Shown here piece after piece: positions 1-9,144 of a DNA stretch of 64,000 nt. Source of the DNA: Rhizobium sp. WSM4643 (GTDB lineage: Bacteria > Pseudomonadota > Alphaproteobacteria > Rhizobiales > Rhizobiaceae); NCBI RefSeq assembly GCF_025152745.1, contig NZ_CP104040.1, forward strand, positions 2,232,001 to 2,296,000, read 5' to 3'. Under the pieces are notes generated by a model. It had not been told where the DNA came from. It saw nothing but the letters and a program-made list of their open reading frames with translations, and ran no database searches. Positions within the stretch are counted from its first letter, which is position 1, and each line of letters begins with the position of its first letter. Both the position numbers and the translations under genes were made by a program.

Positions 1-1
1 G

Positions 2-265
2 TCGAGCGATATCAAGCGCCACGAGGAGCGCCATGCCGAGATCGCCCGCGATCAGGCCCGCGCCATGGAGCGCGCCATCCGGGCGCTGCCGCAGCAGCGC
101 AGCTGCGAAGCCATGCAGGAACTCGTCTCCGGCGAATCAGCTCGCGGTATAGAGGAGCACGATCGGCAGCAGGCGCGATTCGACCGGGTCGAGGCGGTCA
201 ATTTTCAGAAGCGCATGTTGAGGTTGCTGAACAATCGAATCAATGATCGAGCCGGCGCAAAATAA
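2..265 (+). CDS. DUF922-type putative metalloprotease, C-terminal fragment
   Basis: The frame is open from the window edge and ends at a stop at 265, so only the last 87 residues are present. Near the start of the fragment is HEERH, an HExxH zinc-binding motif, followed by a long charged helix containing RAIRALP, EHDR, RFDR and an NF...RLLNNRI ending. This order resembles the C-terminal part of DUF922 proteins, which are predicted secreted zinc-dependent proteases. The N-terminus, including any signal peptide, lies outside the window. The zinc motif is directly visible; the family name comes from memory of the pattern, and substrate and role are unknown. Confidence 0.6.
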   Translation, partial: SSDIKRHEERHAEIARDQARAMERAIRALPQQRSCEAMQELVSGESARGIEEHDRQQARFDRVEAVNFQKRMLRLLNNRINDRAGAK

Positions 266-581
266 GGCTTTTTCAGTCTTGTTGCGAGCGGAAAACCTTA
301 GCTGCACAACGAAACTTGTGCGAAACTTGCACCCTCCCCAGCGATTGAATGGTCATTTTTCATCCTGGCAGACTCAACCGGAACGCGTTAATATGAACAC
401 ATTCGAAAGTTCAGGTACGGCAACTGCACTTTCATCGCTGGGTTCTCCTGGCGCGTTCCGAAGCCGCGGATGTTCCTCCCTCATCCGTAGGTAATGCGCC
501 CGCCTCGCCTCGCTCGCTCTAGCGCGCGAGGCGTCTTTTTTGATATCGAATTTTTCGGCGACGATTGTGGCGCAGCGCGCT
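266..581. other. Gene-free interval with an orphan terminator
   Basis: No convincing protein gene lies here. The interval holds an A+T-leaning stretch around 380-400 (a TAATAT hexamer at 389-394) and then a strong hairpin with a T-run at 506-540. The hairpin is about 240 bases past the DUF922 stop, so either the upstream mRNA has a long 3' tail or a small RNA of roughly 140 bases ends here. I could not find a convincing -35 element. Confidence 0.35.
506..540 (+). terminator. Rho-independent terminator
   Basis: The arms CGCCTCGCTCGCT (506-518) and AGCGCGCGAGGCG (521-533) pair at 12 of 13 positions. They are followed by TC and a run of six T on the plus strand. The hairpin has no T-run in the other direction, so it acts on rightward transcripts. 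Confidence 0.7.
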
Positions 582-902
582 TCAGGCCTGGCGTTCCGGC
601 ACGTGCACCACGAGCCCGTCATAGACGGCCTTCATCCGGATCTGACAGGACAGCCGCGAGGTCGGGCGTACATCGAAGGCGAAGTCGAGCATATCCTCTT
701 CCATCGCTTCCGGCTGGCCGACCTTCTCCGTCCACTCCTCGTCGACATAGACATGACAGGTCGCGCAGGCGCAAGCGCCGCCGCATTCGGCCTCGATGCC
801 GGGCACCGAATTGCGCACGGCATTCTCCATCACGGTGGAGCCTTGGTCGACGTCGAGGTCGAAGCGCGTGCCGTCGAAGGCGACGATGGTAAGTTTGGGC
901 AT
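582..902 (-). CDS. [2Fe-2S] ferredoxin, adrenodoxin type
   Basis: This 106-residue protein is a cytoplasmic electron carrier. Its cluster ligands are visible as C40, C46, C49 and C86, spaced C-x5-C-x2-C-x36-C, which is the adrenodoxin/ISC-ferredoxin pattern rather than the plant pattern. The length is typical for the family. The N-terminus [11 protein letters not shown] begins the beta-grasp fold directly, so the start is well placed. No iron-sulfur assembly genes are adjacent, so this is more likely a partner of a monooxygenase or reductase elsewhere than the isc ferredoxin. The specific redox partner cannot be told from the sequence. Confidence 0.92.
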   Translation of the reverse strand: MPKLTIVAFDGTRFDLDVDQGSTVMENAVRNSVPGIEAECGGACACATCHVYVDEEWTEKVGQPEAMEEDMLDFAFDVRPTSRLSCQIRMKAVYDGLVVHVPERQA

Positions 903-1042
903 CAGAACTATTTCCGGTCTTCAGGTGGATGGGCGGATTTTCTTCCGACAATTCGACGCATCAGTCAACATTGGGAAATCCGTGACAGCCTCGCAGATCG
1001 GGCCTTCGCCCGCCGTCTTCAAAGCGTCATCAGGGACGTCGC

Positions 1043-1076
1043 AAAAAGACCCGTGGTTCCGCAATGGAACAACGGG
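1043..1076 (-). terminator. Terminator downstream of the Hpt gene
   Basis: On the minus strand CCCGT-T-GTTCC, loop ATTGC, GGAAC-C-ACGGG is followed by TCTTTTT. It lies about 90 bases beyond the Hpt stop codon and probably ends that transcript. Confidence 0.75.
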
Positions 1077-1162
1077 CCTCGTTCGAACGGTACCTCAGGC
1101 ATATCGCCCAAAAATATGCGGCGGTTTTGGCACAGCGACCTGCGTCGGTGAAGACCTGGAGA

Positions 1163-1546
1163 TCAGCCGCGGCAGAGCTTCAGGATGAAATTCTCGGCGT
1201 CGATAACGGCAGCGCCGAGCGCTGCCGTCGCGCCGGCATCACCGCCGGTTTCCTCGACGGCTTCCGCCGTCTGCGACACGCGGAACGCGCCGACGGAGCT
1301 TGCCGCACCTTTCAGCCGGTGCGCGGCTGCGCCAATACGGATGGTTTCGCCGCTTGCAATATCCTGGAGGCAGGCACGGGCCTGGCGCGCAAACATCTGA
1401 AGGACTTCGATTTCCAACGTCTTGTCGCCCATCGTCTGCTTTGCGAGATGGACCAGATCGATTGGCCGGACCTTCGAAGGACACGGTCCCTTTGCATTAT
1501 CCGGCGCCTCGAATACGATGTTCAATGCTGCCATCTGGGCTGCCAT
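1163..1546 (-). CDS. Histidine phosphotransfer (Hpt) domain protein
   Basis: A single-domain phosphorelay protein of 127 residues. The phosphoacceptor is His76 in the motif AHRLKGAASSVGA, matching the HxxKGxAxxxGA signature of Hpt four-helix bundles. The chosen ATG has GGGAG eight bases upstream; a longer form from a TTG at 1582 adds 12 residues but lacks a ribosome site. Such proteins shuttle phosphate between a hybrid histidine kinase and a response regulator. No kinase or regulator gene is adjacent, so its relay is encoded elsewhere. The upstream region holds a CtrA-type box shared with the divergent giant gene, which makes a link to cell-cycle control possible but unproven. Confidence 0.85.
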   Translation of the reverse strand: MAAQMAALNIVFEAPDNAKGPCPSKVRPIDLVHLAKQTMGDKTLEIEVLQMFARQARACLQDIASGETIRIGAAAHRLKGAASSVGAFRVSQTAEAVEETGGDAGATAALGAAVIDAENFILKLCRG

Positions 1547-1650
1547 TGCCAATTCTCCCGTCTCTATCGTCCGCAGTTGCAACAGTTCTGCGTCCGGAGA
1601 GTGGCCATCACGTTAAATTCGGGCACATTCAGGGCGGAAATCTCGCCATA

Positions 1651-1731
1651 TGGTTAACGTCCGTTAAATATCCCTAAATTATTGGTTTTTAAGCGATGCC
1701 TCGGATTCAAAGATGTTAACAACGGGTTAAC
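1651..1731. promoter_or_regulatory. Candidate CtrA boxes between hpt and the giant gene
   Basis: TTAACAACGGGTTAAC at 1716-1731 is an exact match to the CtrA full-site consensus TTAA-N7-TTAA(C). A second pair, TTAA-N6-TTAA at 1654-1667, has the wrong spacing by one base. The sites lie in the 460-base gap between two divergent genes, about 170 bases from the Hpt start and 280 from the giant gene start. The match is seen directly; binding by CtrA is inference. Confidence 0.55.
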
Positions 1732-2008
1732 GAGCCGTGAATCTCAAGCCTTCATTAATTGTGTGAGGACCTCAGATGTGTCACTACGATACTGGTGGAG
1801 CGGGTTTATGGTACGCGCCTTTGCCGAGCGAGTGGATAATGGTAGTGTTTTGATACCTTCCGTTTGAAAAAGCGGCTATCTACTCTGAAATGACATGCTT
1901 ATCCGTCCTTCGTTGGGATGGAAGGCTGGAACGGCAAAGTTGTTCCCGGGTGAGGCGGAAGCCAGGGATGCGCGGTTGGGCCGGCTGACAGTAACGAGGC
2001 ATACCCGA

Positions 2009-5000
2009 ATGGCGAACAACAAATACAACGAGTCAATTGAGGACAAGGCGTTCAAGGCATTGGACGAGGCGCTCCAGATCGACTTTAGCAAGGATAACGT
2101 ACCGTCTCGCCGCGGCGACGCGCCCCAGGCCCCGGAGGCTAATGTGTCTGATCCATCGAATGCGCGTAATCAGCAGGCTCAGGACGAAGCGCAGCGCCGC
2201 AGCCGCCGCGGTGCCGCCGGCGAGCAGACTTCCAGGGGTCCGGCCTTCACGCCCGCCAACGATGCCAGCCGCAATACGCCCGCCTCGATCCTGAAATCCT
2301 TTGACGGCGCCTCCAGCCGCTCGGCGGTGCGCACCGCCACCTTGTTTTCCGTGCTTTGGGTCATGGCCGGCCTTGGCCTGATGTCGCTGCTTTATGCTCC
2401 GCAGATCTGGCAGATCCGTTCGCTCGCCGACCTCGTCGCCCTGCCCGGCGTCATCGCCGGCCTCGTCGGCATCATCGTTCCCGTGATGATGTTCTACGCC
2501 TTCGCCATCATGATCTCCCGCGCCCAGGACATGCGCAACGCCGCCCGTTCCATGGCAGAGGTGGCATTGCGCCTGGCAGAGCCGGAAACCATCGCCTCCG
2601 AGCGCATCATGACCGTCGGCCAGGCCGTGCGCCGTGAGGTCTCGGCCATGAACGAGGGCATCGAGCGCACCATCGCGCGTGCCTCCGAGCTGGAAACGCT
2701 CGTCCATTCCGAAGTCAATGCGCTTGAACGTTCCTATGCCGACAACGAGTTGCGCGTGCGCGGCCTCGTCCACGAACTCGGCTCCGAGCGTGAGGCGATC
2801 GTCAACCATGCCGATCGTATCCGCACCTCGATCGGCAGTGTGCACGACCAGCTGAAGGAAGAGCTGTCGCTGGCGACCGAAGAGATCGCGGTGCGGCTTG
2901 CCACATCCGGCGAAGCCTTCGCCTCGCTGATCGATACGCGCGCCGCGACGATCCTGGAAAAATCGGACAGCGCCCTGCAGTCGATGGGCAGCCTGCTCTC
3001 TGCCAAGACAGATACCCTGCTGCAGACCCTGAACGCATCGGGTTTTGCGCTCGCCACAGAATTCGACAACCGCCTCGAAGCGCTCTCCGTCAATCTCAAC
3101 GACCATGGCGAAAGACTGCTCAGCCAGTTCGAAACGCGCGCCTCGACCATGGACAGCAGCACCGAGAAGCTGAATGCGGCGCTGAACGAGCGCACGCACC
3201 AGCTCAACGAGATCCTGATCGCCCGCACCCGCGAGATCAACGAGAGCCTGACGTCAGGCGAACGTACCATCGGCGGCACGCTTGACGACGTGCTGTCGAA
3301 GCTGAACAGCGCGCTCGACGAAAAAGGCGCAAGCTTCCGCCAGAGCCTGCAGACCACCGCCGACGACGCCGTCATGGATCTCGACGTGCGCTCCGGCTTC
3401 TTCGAGGAGCGGCTGCAGACGACCGTCGCCCAACTGTCGACCGCCTTCGACGAACGCGTCGCCGAGTTCACCAGCGCCTTCGACAAGCGAACCGGCTCGC
3501 TCGACACCAAGCTGATGGAAAGCCTCGCTCGTATCAACGAGACGCTGACCGGCGGCTCGGATTCGATCGACGGCATCCTGAATTCCGGCATCGACCGGCT
3601 TGGTTCGTCGCTATCAGACCAGTCGCTGGCGCTCGCCACCGCGCTCGCCACCGGCCACGAAGTGCTGGAAAGCACGCTCGGCAGCCGCGCAGATGAAATC
3701 ACCACGGCACTCACCAGCCGCACCGGTGAACTGACCTCTGCGCTGCAGAGCGCGACTTCTGAAATCGCGCTGACCCTTGCATCAGGCACCTCCGAACTGC
3801 AGAACAACCTTCAGACGCGCTCGGCCGAATTCCGCGACACGCTGCGCACCACCACCACTGATCTGACGACTGCCGTTGCCGCTGGCACAGAACAGGTGAC
3901 CGCTGCCTTCGGCGGTCGCGCCGAGGAGCTCAGCGGCGTGCTTGCTGCGCGTGCGGCCGAAATCAGCGAGGCGCTCGGCACGGCCCACGGCCGCATCGAC
4001 AGCGTCATGGCAGAGCGCGGCGGCGCACTGGTCGAGGCGCTGACCACCCATCACAGCCGCTTCGAGGAAACGCTGGCAACCCGCTCCGACGCCATCATCA
4101 ATGCCGTCTCCGGCACCCATGACCGTCTTGCCGAGACGCTCGATGAAAAGTCGATGGCGCTTGCCATCTCTCTGAACGAGAGCCATGCCCGCATCGAGGA
4201 TACACTTGAGACGCGCTCCGAGGCCTTACTCAACGCCGTGTCTGGCACGCATGATCGTTTGTCGGAAACGCTGGACAGCAAGGCGGCGGCCCTGACGACC
4301 TCGCTCGACGAGCGCCATGCCCGCATCGAGGATGCGCTTGGAACACGCGCCGAGGCACTGTTGAACACTGTATCCGGCACGCGCGACCGTCTTGCCGAGA
4401 CGCTCGACGAGAAGGCGATGGCGCTGGCCATGTCCTTGAACGAGAGCCAGGCCCGTATCGAGGAGACGCTTGAAACCCGTTCAGCCTCTCTGCTGAACGC
4501 CGTCTCCGGCACCCATGACCGTCTCTCCGAGACGCTGGACGGCAAGGCGGCAGCTTTTGCCACCTCGCTGAGCGAAGGCCATGCCCGTATCGAGAATACG
4601 CTCGAAACCCGCTCCGCGGCGCTGCTGAACGCCGTCTCCGGCACCCATGATCGCCTCTCCGAGACGCTGGACGAAAAGGCGATGGCACTCGCCATCTCGC
4701 TCAACGAAACCCAGACGCGGATCGAAGACACGCTGGAAACCCGATCGGCAGCCTTGGTGAATGCGGTCTCCGGCACGCATGACCGTCTGTCCGAGACGCT
4801 GGACGAGAAGGCGATGACGCTCGCCATCTCGCTCAACGAGAGCCAGTCGCGGATCGAAGACACGCTGGAAGCACGCTCCGAGGCCTTCCTCAAGGCCGTG
4901 TCTGGCACGCACGACCGTCTCTCGGAAACGCTCGACGAAAAGGCGACGGCGATCGCCGCCTCCCTGAACGAGGGCCAGAGCCGCCTACAGGATACGCTGG

Positions 5001-8000
5001 AGAGCCGCTCGGAATCCTTCCTGAATGCGGTCTCTGCCACCCACGACCGCCTGTCCGAGACACTTGACGATCGGGCGATGGCGCTTGCCATCTCGCTGAA
5101 CGAGAGCCAGAGCCGTCTCGAGGAGACGCTGACAACAGGCGCCGATGCGATCACCAATGCGGTTTCCGGCACGCATGTTGGCCTGAACGGTGTACTCGAC
5201 CAGAAGGCCGCCGCCCTCGCCACTTCGCTGAGCGAAGGCCAGGCCCGCCTCGAGGAAGCCTTGGGGCACCGCACCGCCGCGATCATCGGCGCCGTGACGG
5301 CAACCCACGACCGGCTCACCGATACGCTCGACGAAAAGACCATGGCGCTCGCCATTTCGCTCGACGATAACCAGAGCCGCTTCGACAGCGTGCTCGAAGC
5401 CCGCAGCAACGCCATCATGGAGGCCGTCTCCGGTGCCGAGGCACGAGTCGCCGGTGCCTTCTCCGACAAGACCGATGCGATCCGCACCGCCTATACCGAC
5501 AATCAGCAGCGGCTCGAAAATGCGCTTTCCGAACATAGCGCCGCCCTCTCGGGTGTTCTCGATGCCGGCGGCACCCGCTTCGAGGATCTCGTCGGCGGCT
5601 TGACCGGCCGCATTGAAGGCCGTCTGACCGATGCACATACACGGCTCGGCGGCCTCGCCGACGAAGCCGCGGCGCGCATCGAGGGCGGGCTTGCCTCGGC
5701 CCATGAGCGCATCCGCACGACGCTCGAAGACCGCGCCAACGCCATAGACCTATCGCTGAACCAGGCCCATGCGCTGATCAGCGATACGCTGGCCGAACAG
5801 GCGACCAGCATCGGCACCTCGGTGGCGACGAGCGTCGGCATGCTCGAATTGTCGCTGGAGCACCGTGAAGCCGCAATCCGCCAGGCGATCGATGCCGGCG
5901 CCCAGAGATTGGAAGATCGCATGCATGCCGGCGCCGGCCAGATCGCCGGCCGCTTCCAGGAGGCGGCAAGTGCGATTTCGAGCTCCACCCAGGATTTGTC
6001 CACCCGTCTCGATCGGTCGGTCGAAAACCTGACGGGCCGTTTTGATGAAACCGGATCGCGTGTGGAAGCCGGTCTTGCGGCGATCGAGACCCGCATCCGC
6101 GACGGCGTCGGCGGTGTTGCCGAAAAGGTCGAAGCGGCCAGCGGCCAGCTGTCCGGCGTGCTTGCCGACGGCGTCTCTCGTCTCGGCGCGCTCAGCGACG
6201 ACGCCACACAGCGCATCTCGGCGACGCTCGAAGGCAGCGCCGCAAACCTCACTCAGGCGATCGACAGCCGCACCGCCAATCTGGCCGAGACGCTGGACAG
6301 CCGCACCACCAGCCTGACCGGCGCTATCGATGGCCGAACCGCGAGCCTCGCCGAAACGCTCGACCGCGGCAATGAACGCATCGAGGAACGCCTCTCCACC
6401 ATGGACCGTGCGTTGACCGTCGGCCTCGATGCCGTCAACCGCACTATCGAAGGCAAGGCCGCTGGTCTCGCCTCGACGCTGCGCAGCGCGGTTGCCGACG
6501 CGGCCCAGGGAATGGAAGGCGAAGCGACGAGAACCACCGAACTGCTTGGCAAGACAGGCCAGCAATTCGCCGAGGATCTCAATGTGAAAAGCGACGAATT
6601 CACCCGCACCATGGATGAGCGCTCGTCGCAGATCGTCACCCGCGTCGCCGAAGCTCAGAACCGGCTGGCAAGCCAAGCCGCTGCCGTTGCCCAAACCTTC
6701 TCCGAAGCCGGCAATGCCATCGTCAACAAAGTCGCCGAGGCTGAGACCATCGTCGGCACGCAAGTCAATGCCATCTCCAAGGTGCTGTCGGATGCCAGCC
6801 AGTCTCTGGAGTCACGCGGCAACGCCATCCGCTCGACGCTCACGGGCGCCGGCAGTGAGATTTCCGCAACCATGGCGGATGTCGACCGGGCGCTCGAAGC
6901 CCGCAGCAGCGCCATTCGCACCAATCTCGAGGAGCGAGCCCGCGAGATCGATACGACGTTCTCCGAGATCGACCGGGCGCTCGAAGCGCGCGGCAACTCG
7001 ATCCGCTCGACGCTCGAGGAGCGCACCCGCGACCTCAACTCGATGTTATCAGGCCGTTCGGTCGAATTGACACGCATCCTCGACGAGACGGCCCGCCCGA
7101 TCATCGACCGCTACACTGATGCCGGCGAGCAGGCCGCCGCCCGCATCACCGCCGCAGCCAACCTCAGCGCCGACCGTCTGCGCGCCGAAAACGAAGCGCT
7201 CGCCAGCGCCGTTGCCGCCCGCACCGAGAATGTCGCCAATGCCGTCAGCGCCATCGAAAACAGCCTGGTCGGCAACGTCAACGGCCTCGTCCAGCGAATG
7301 TCGGAAAGCAGCGCGGCGATGGCGATGATGATGAACCGCGCCGCCGAGCAGCTGACCAGCGTCGACGGTCGTCTGGGCGATACCACTACGCGGTTTGCCG
7401 ACTCCGCCACCAAGGCCGCCGAGATGGTCTCCGCCTCCACCAGGCTTCTCGAAGGCAAGATCGACCGCCTCTCCGACATCTCGGGCCAGACGCTGGCGCA
7501 GGTCGGCGGCATCATCGGCCGCTTCGACGAACACTCCAAGGTCCTGACCCAGGCCTCGCAGCTTCTCGGCGCCGCCCAGTCCAACCTCGCCTCGACGCTC
7601 GAGGAACGCGAGAGCGCGCTGCAGACACTCTCTGTCGGCCTCGTCCAGCGCTCCGCCGAGATCGAAAAGACCATGCAAGGCCTCGGCGGCATGATCGAGA
7701 CCGTGTTCGAGCGGGCAGAACAGCGCTCCAGCCAGGTCACCGGCAATTTGCGCCAAGGCGTGCAATCCTCCTTTGCTGACATTGGCCGCATTCTCACCGA
7801 AACCGAGAAGCGCGCCCAGGAAGCGGCAGAGACGATGCGCGAGGCGATCACCCGCGCCGGCGACGAGGCCAATACGACGATCGACGGCACTTTCGCCAAT
7901 GTCGAACGCCGTTCCGGCGATCTCTCCAATCGCATTCGCGGCGGTCTCACCGCCTCGCTGTCGGACGTCGAGCGCATGCTCGGCGAAGCCGGTCGCGCCT

Positions 8001-8989
8001 CCGACGGTGCCGCCCAGCACATGCGGGAAGCGCTACGCGAGGCGATCGACGATGCAGTCGGCCGCTTCTCCGGCGCCACCGAAGATATCCGCCGCTCTGC
8101 CGCCGACATCCGCAGTGAACTCGACGCGACCCGTGCCGAACTGAAGCGCGGCGCCTTCGATCTTCCCGAGGAAGCCAAGGAAAGCGCCTCGGCCATGCGC
8201 CGGGCGGTCGCCGAGCAGATCAAGGCGTTGCAGGATATCTCCCAGCTCGTCGGCCGCTCCAGCCAGCAGCTTGAGATCTCCGAACCTGTCGCCCGCACGC
8301 TTGCTCAGGCGCAGCCGGCCCCGCGTCCCACCCAGCCGGTCGCAGCCCAGCCGCCGCAGCCGGCAGCGCCGCCGCCGCTTGAAGCGACGGGCCTGCGCGG
8401 AACGATTGCACCGTCTGCGCCGGCTGCCGCCCCTCCGCGCGGCGCGCCGCAGCCTGCCCCCGCTCGCCAGGAGCCAGCCCGCCAGGAACCGGCGCGCGCC
8501 GAAGGCGGCGGCTGGATCAGCGATCTCCTGCGCGGCGCATCGCGTGACGAGGCCGCCGACGAAGCGCCTGCCCGCGCCCCGGCCCGCCAAGCGGAAACCG
8601 CCGCCCCTGCGACGCGCAGCAACAGCGATAGCCGCAATCCGCGGCACGTCGTCGAATCGCTGAACTCGCTCTCGGTCGATATCGCTCGCGCCATCGACCA
8701 CGACGCCTCGGTCGATCTCTGGCGCCGTTATCAGCGCGGCGAGCGCGACGTCTTCACTCGTCGCCTCTATACGCTGAAGGGCCAGCAGACTTTCGACGAG
8801 ATCAAGCGCAAATACGACCGCGAACCGGAATTCCGCACCGCCGTCGACCGCTATATCGGTGATTTCGAAAAGCTGCTCGCCGACGTCGCCCGCACCGACC
8901 CGAACCGGACGGTGACGCAGTCCTACCTCACCTCGGATACGGGCAAGGTCTACACCATGCTCGCTCATGCCGCAGGCAGGCTCGGCTGA
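2009..8989 (+). CDS. Giant membrane-anchored coiled-coil repeat protein
   Basis: A 2326-residue protein, often labelled kinesin-like or apolipoprotein-like in rhizobia, with no known enzymatic function. I use the ATG at 2009, preceded by GAGG, because the 38 residues before it look non-coding. Residues 1-105 are hydrophilic, two membrane helices lie near 109-130 and 146-170, and almost all the rest to about residue 2080 is alpha-helical coiled coil rich in ETLDxR and ASL heptads. Residues 701-1140 are ten tandem 44-residue repeats. A Pro/Ala/Gln-rich linker (about 2090-2200) leads to a folded C-terminal domain with WRRYQRGERDVFTRRLY. The design suggests a cell-envelope or polar scaffold anchored in the inner membrane. 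A CtrA box upstream hints at cell-cycle timing. Confidence 0.85.
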   Translation: MANNKYNESIEDKAFKALDEALQIDFSKDNVPSRRGDAPQAPEANVSDPSNARNQQAQDEAQRRSRRGAAGEQTSRGPAFTPANDASRNTPASILKSFDGASSRSAVRTATLFSVLWVMAGLGLMSLLYAPQIWQIRSLADLVALPGVIAGLVGIIVPVMMFYAFAIMISRAQDMRNAARSMAEVALRLAEPETIASERIMTVGQAVRREVSAMNEGIERTIARASELETLVHSEVNALERSYADNELRVRGLVHELGSEREAIVNHADRIRTSIGSVHDQLKEELSLATEEIAVRLATSGEAFASLIDTRAATILEKSDSALQSMGSLLSAKTDTLLQTLNASGFALATEFDNRLEALSVNLNDHGERLLSQFETRASTMDSSTEKLNAALNERTHQLNEILIARTREINESLTSGERTIGGTLDDVLSKLNSALDEKGASFRQSLQTTADDAVMDLDVRSGFFEERLQTTVAQLSTAFDERVAEFTSAFDKRTGSLDTKLMESLARINETLTGGSDSIDGILNSGIDRLGSSLSDQSLALATALATGHEVLESTLGSRADEITTALTSRTGELTSALQSATSEIALTLASGTSELQNNLQTRSAEFRDTLRTTTTDLTTAVAAGTEQVTAAFGGRAEELSGVLAARAAEISEALGTAHGRIDSVMAERGGALVEALTTHHSRFEETLATRSDAIINAVSGTHDRLAETLDEKSMALAISLNESHARIEDTLETRSEALLNAVSGTHDRLSETLDSKAAALTTSLDERHARIEDALGTRAEALLNTVSGTRDRLAETLDEKAMALAMSLNESQARIEETLETRSASLLNAVSGTHDRLSETLDGKAAAFATSLSEGHARIENTLETRSAALLNAVSGTHDRLSETLDEKAMALAISLNETQTRIEDTLETRSAALVNAVSGTHDRLSETLDEKAMTLAISLNESQSRIEDTLEARSEAFLKAVSGTHDRLSETLDEKATAIAASLNEGQSRLQDTLESRSESFLNAVSATHDRLSETLDDRAMALAISLNESQSRLEETLTTGADAITNAVSGTHVGLNGVLDQKAAALATSLSEGQARLEEALGHRTAAIIGAVTATHDRLTDTLDEKTMALAISLDDNQSRFDSVLEARSNAIMEAVSGAEARVAGAFSDKTDAIRTAYTDNQQRLENALSEHSAALSGVLDAGGTRFEDLVGGLTGRIEGRLTDAHTRLGGLADEAAARIEGGLASAHERIRTTLEDRANAIDLSLNQAHALISDTLAEQATSIGTSVATSVGMLELSLEHREAAIRQAIDAGAQRLEDRMHAGAGQIAGRFQEAASAISSSTQDLSTRLDRSVENLTGRFDETGSRVEAGLAAIETRIRDGVGGVAEKVEAASGQLSGVLADGVSRLGALSDDATQRISATLEGSAANLTQAIDSRTANLAETLDSRTTSLTGAIDGRTASLAETLDRGNERIEERLSTMDRALTVGLDAVNRTIEGKAAGLASTLRSAVADAAQGMEGEATRTTELLGKTGQQFAEDLNVKSDEFTRTMDERSSQIVTRVAEAQNRLASQAAAVAQTFSEAGNAIVNKVAEAETIVGTQVNAISKVLSDASQSLESRGNAIRSTLTGAGSEISATMADVDRALEARSSAIRTNLEERAREIDTTFSEIDRALEARGNSIRSTLEERTRDLNSMLSGRSVELTRILDETARPIIDRYTDAGEQAAARITAAANLSADRLRAENEALASAVAARTENVANAVSAIENSLVGNVNGLVQRMSESSAAMAMMMNRAAEQLTSVDGRLGDTTTRFADSATKAAEMVSASTRLLEGKIDRLSDISGQTLAQVGGIIGRFDEHSKVLTQASQLLGAAQSNLASTLEERESALQTLSVGLVQRSAEIEKTMQGLGGMIETVFERAEQRSSQVTGNLRQGVQSSFADIGRILTETEKRAQEAAETMREAITRAGDEANTTIDGTFANVERRSGDLSNRIRGGLTASLSDVERMLGEAGRASDGAAQHMREALREAIDDAVGRFSGATEDIRRSAADIRSELDATRAELKRGAFDLPEEAKESASAMRRAVAEQIKALQDISQLVGRSSQQLEISEPVARTLAQAQPAPRPTQPVAAQPPQPAAPPPLEATGLRGTIAPSAPAAAPPRGAPQPAPARQEPARQEPARAEGGGWISDLLRGASRDEAADEAPARAPARQAETAAPATRSNSDSRNPRHVVESLNSLSVDIARAIDHDASVDLWRRYQRGERDVFTRRLYTLKGQQTFDEIKRKYDREPEFRTAVDRYIGDFEKLLADVARTDPNRTVTQSYLTSDTGKVYTMLAHAAGRLG
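4109..5428 (+). repeat. Ten in-frame 132-bp tandem repeats (44 residues each)
   Basis: Each unit begins near SGTHDRLSETLD, runs through a SLNESQ-like segment and ends near LLNAV. Successive THDRL codons at 4115, 4247 and 4379 are exactly 132 bases apart. The eighth to tenth units are more diverged, and a degenerate eleventh follows to about 5560. Synonymous differences between units show the array is old rather than freshly amplified. Confidence 0.9.
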
Positions 8990-9013
8990 GCCTGACTGGG
9001 ACCTGCGATTTGG

Positions 9014-9049
9014 AAAGCCGCTTGAACACGTGTCAGGCGGCTTTCGTTC
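9014..9049 (+). terminator. Terminator after the giant coiled-coil gene
   Basis: AAAGCCGCTTGA pairs with TCAGGCGGCTTT to give a stem of about 12 base pairs with one G-U pair, followed by CGTTCT. It begins 25 bases after the giant gene's stop codon. Confidence 0.65.
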
Positions 9050-9144
9050 TATATTGCGAGGGTGAAGGCATCTCTGCAGATATACAAAAGCAAAGCATTC
9101 CGAAACGAAACCATCCACCGTTCAGTTACGGAAACCTCCCCGAA

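Noticed and set aside
243..494. An 83-codon ORF in the gap before the ferredoxin gene
   Set aside because: No ribosome site, unbiased codon use and no family features.
4109..5428. Possible CRISPR or satellite DNA
   Set aside because: The repeats are in frame, encode a heptad pattern and vary at synonymous sites, so they are part of a protein.
4051..5487. A 478-codon minus-strand frame rich in SSSVS words
   Set aside because: It is the mirror of the 44-residue repeats of the giant coiled-coil gene and has no start signal or family features.
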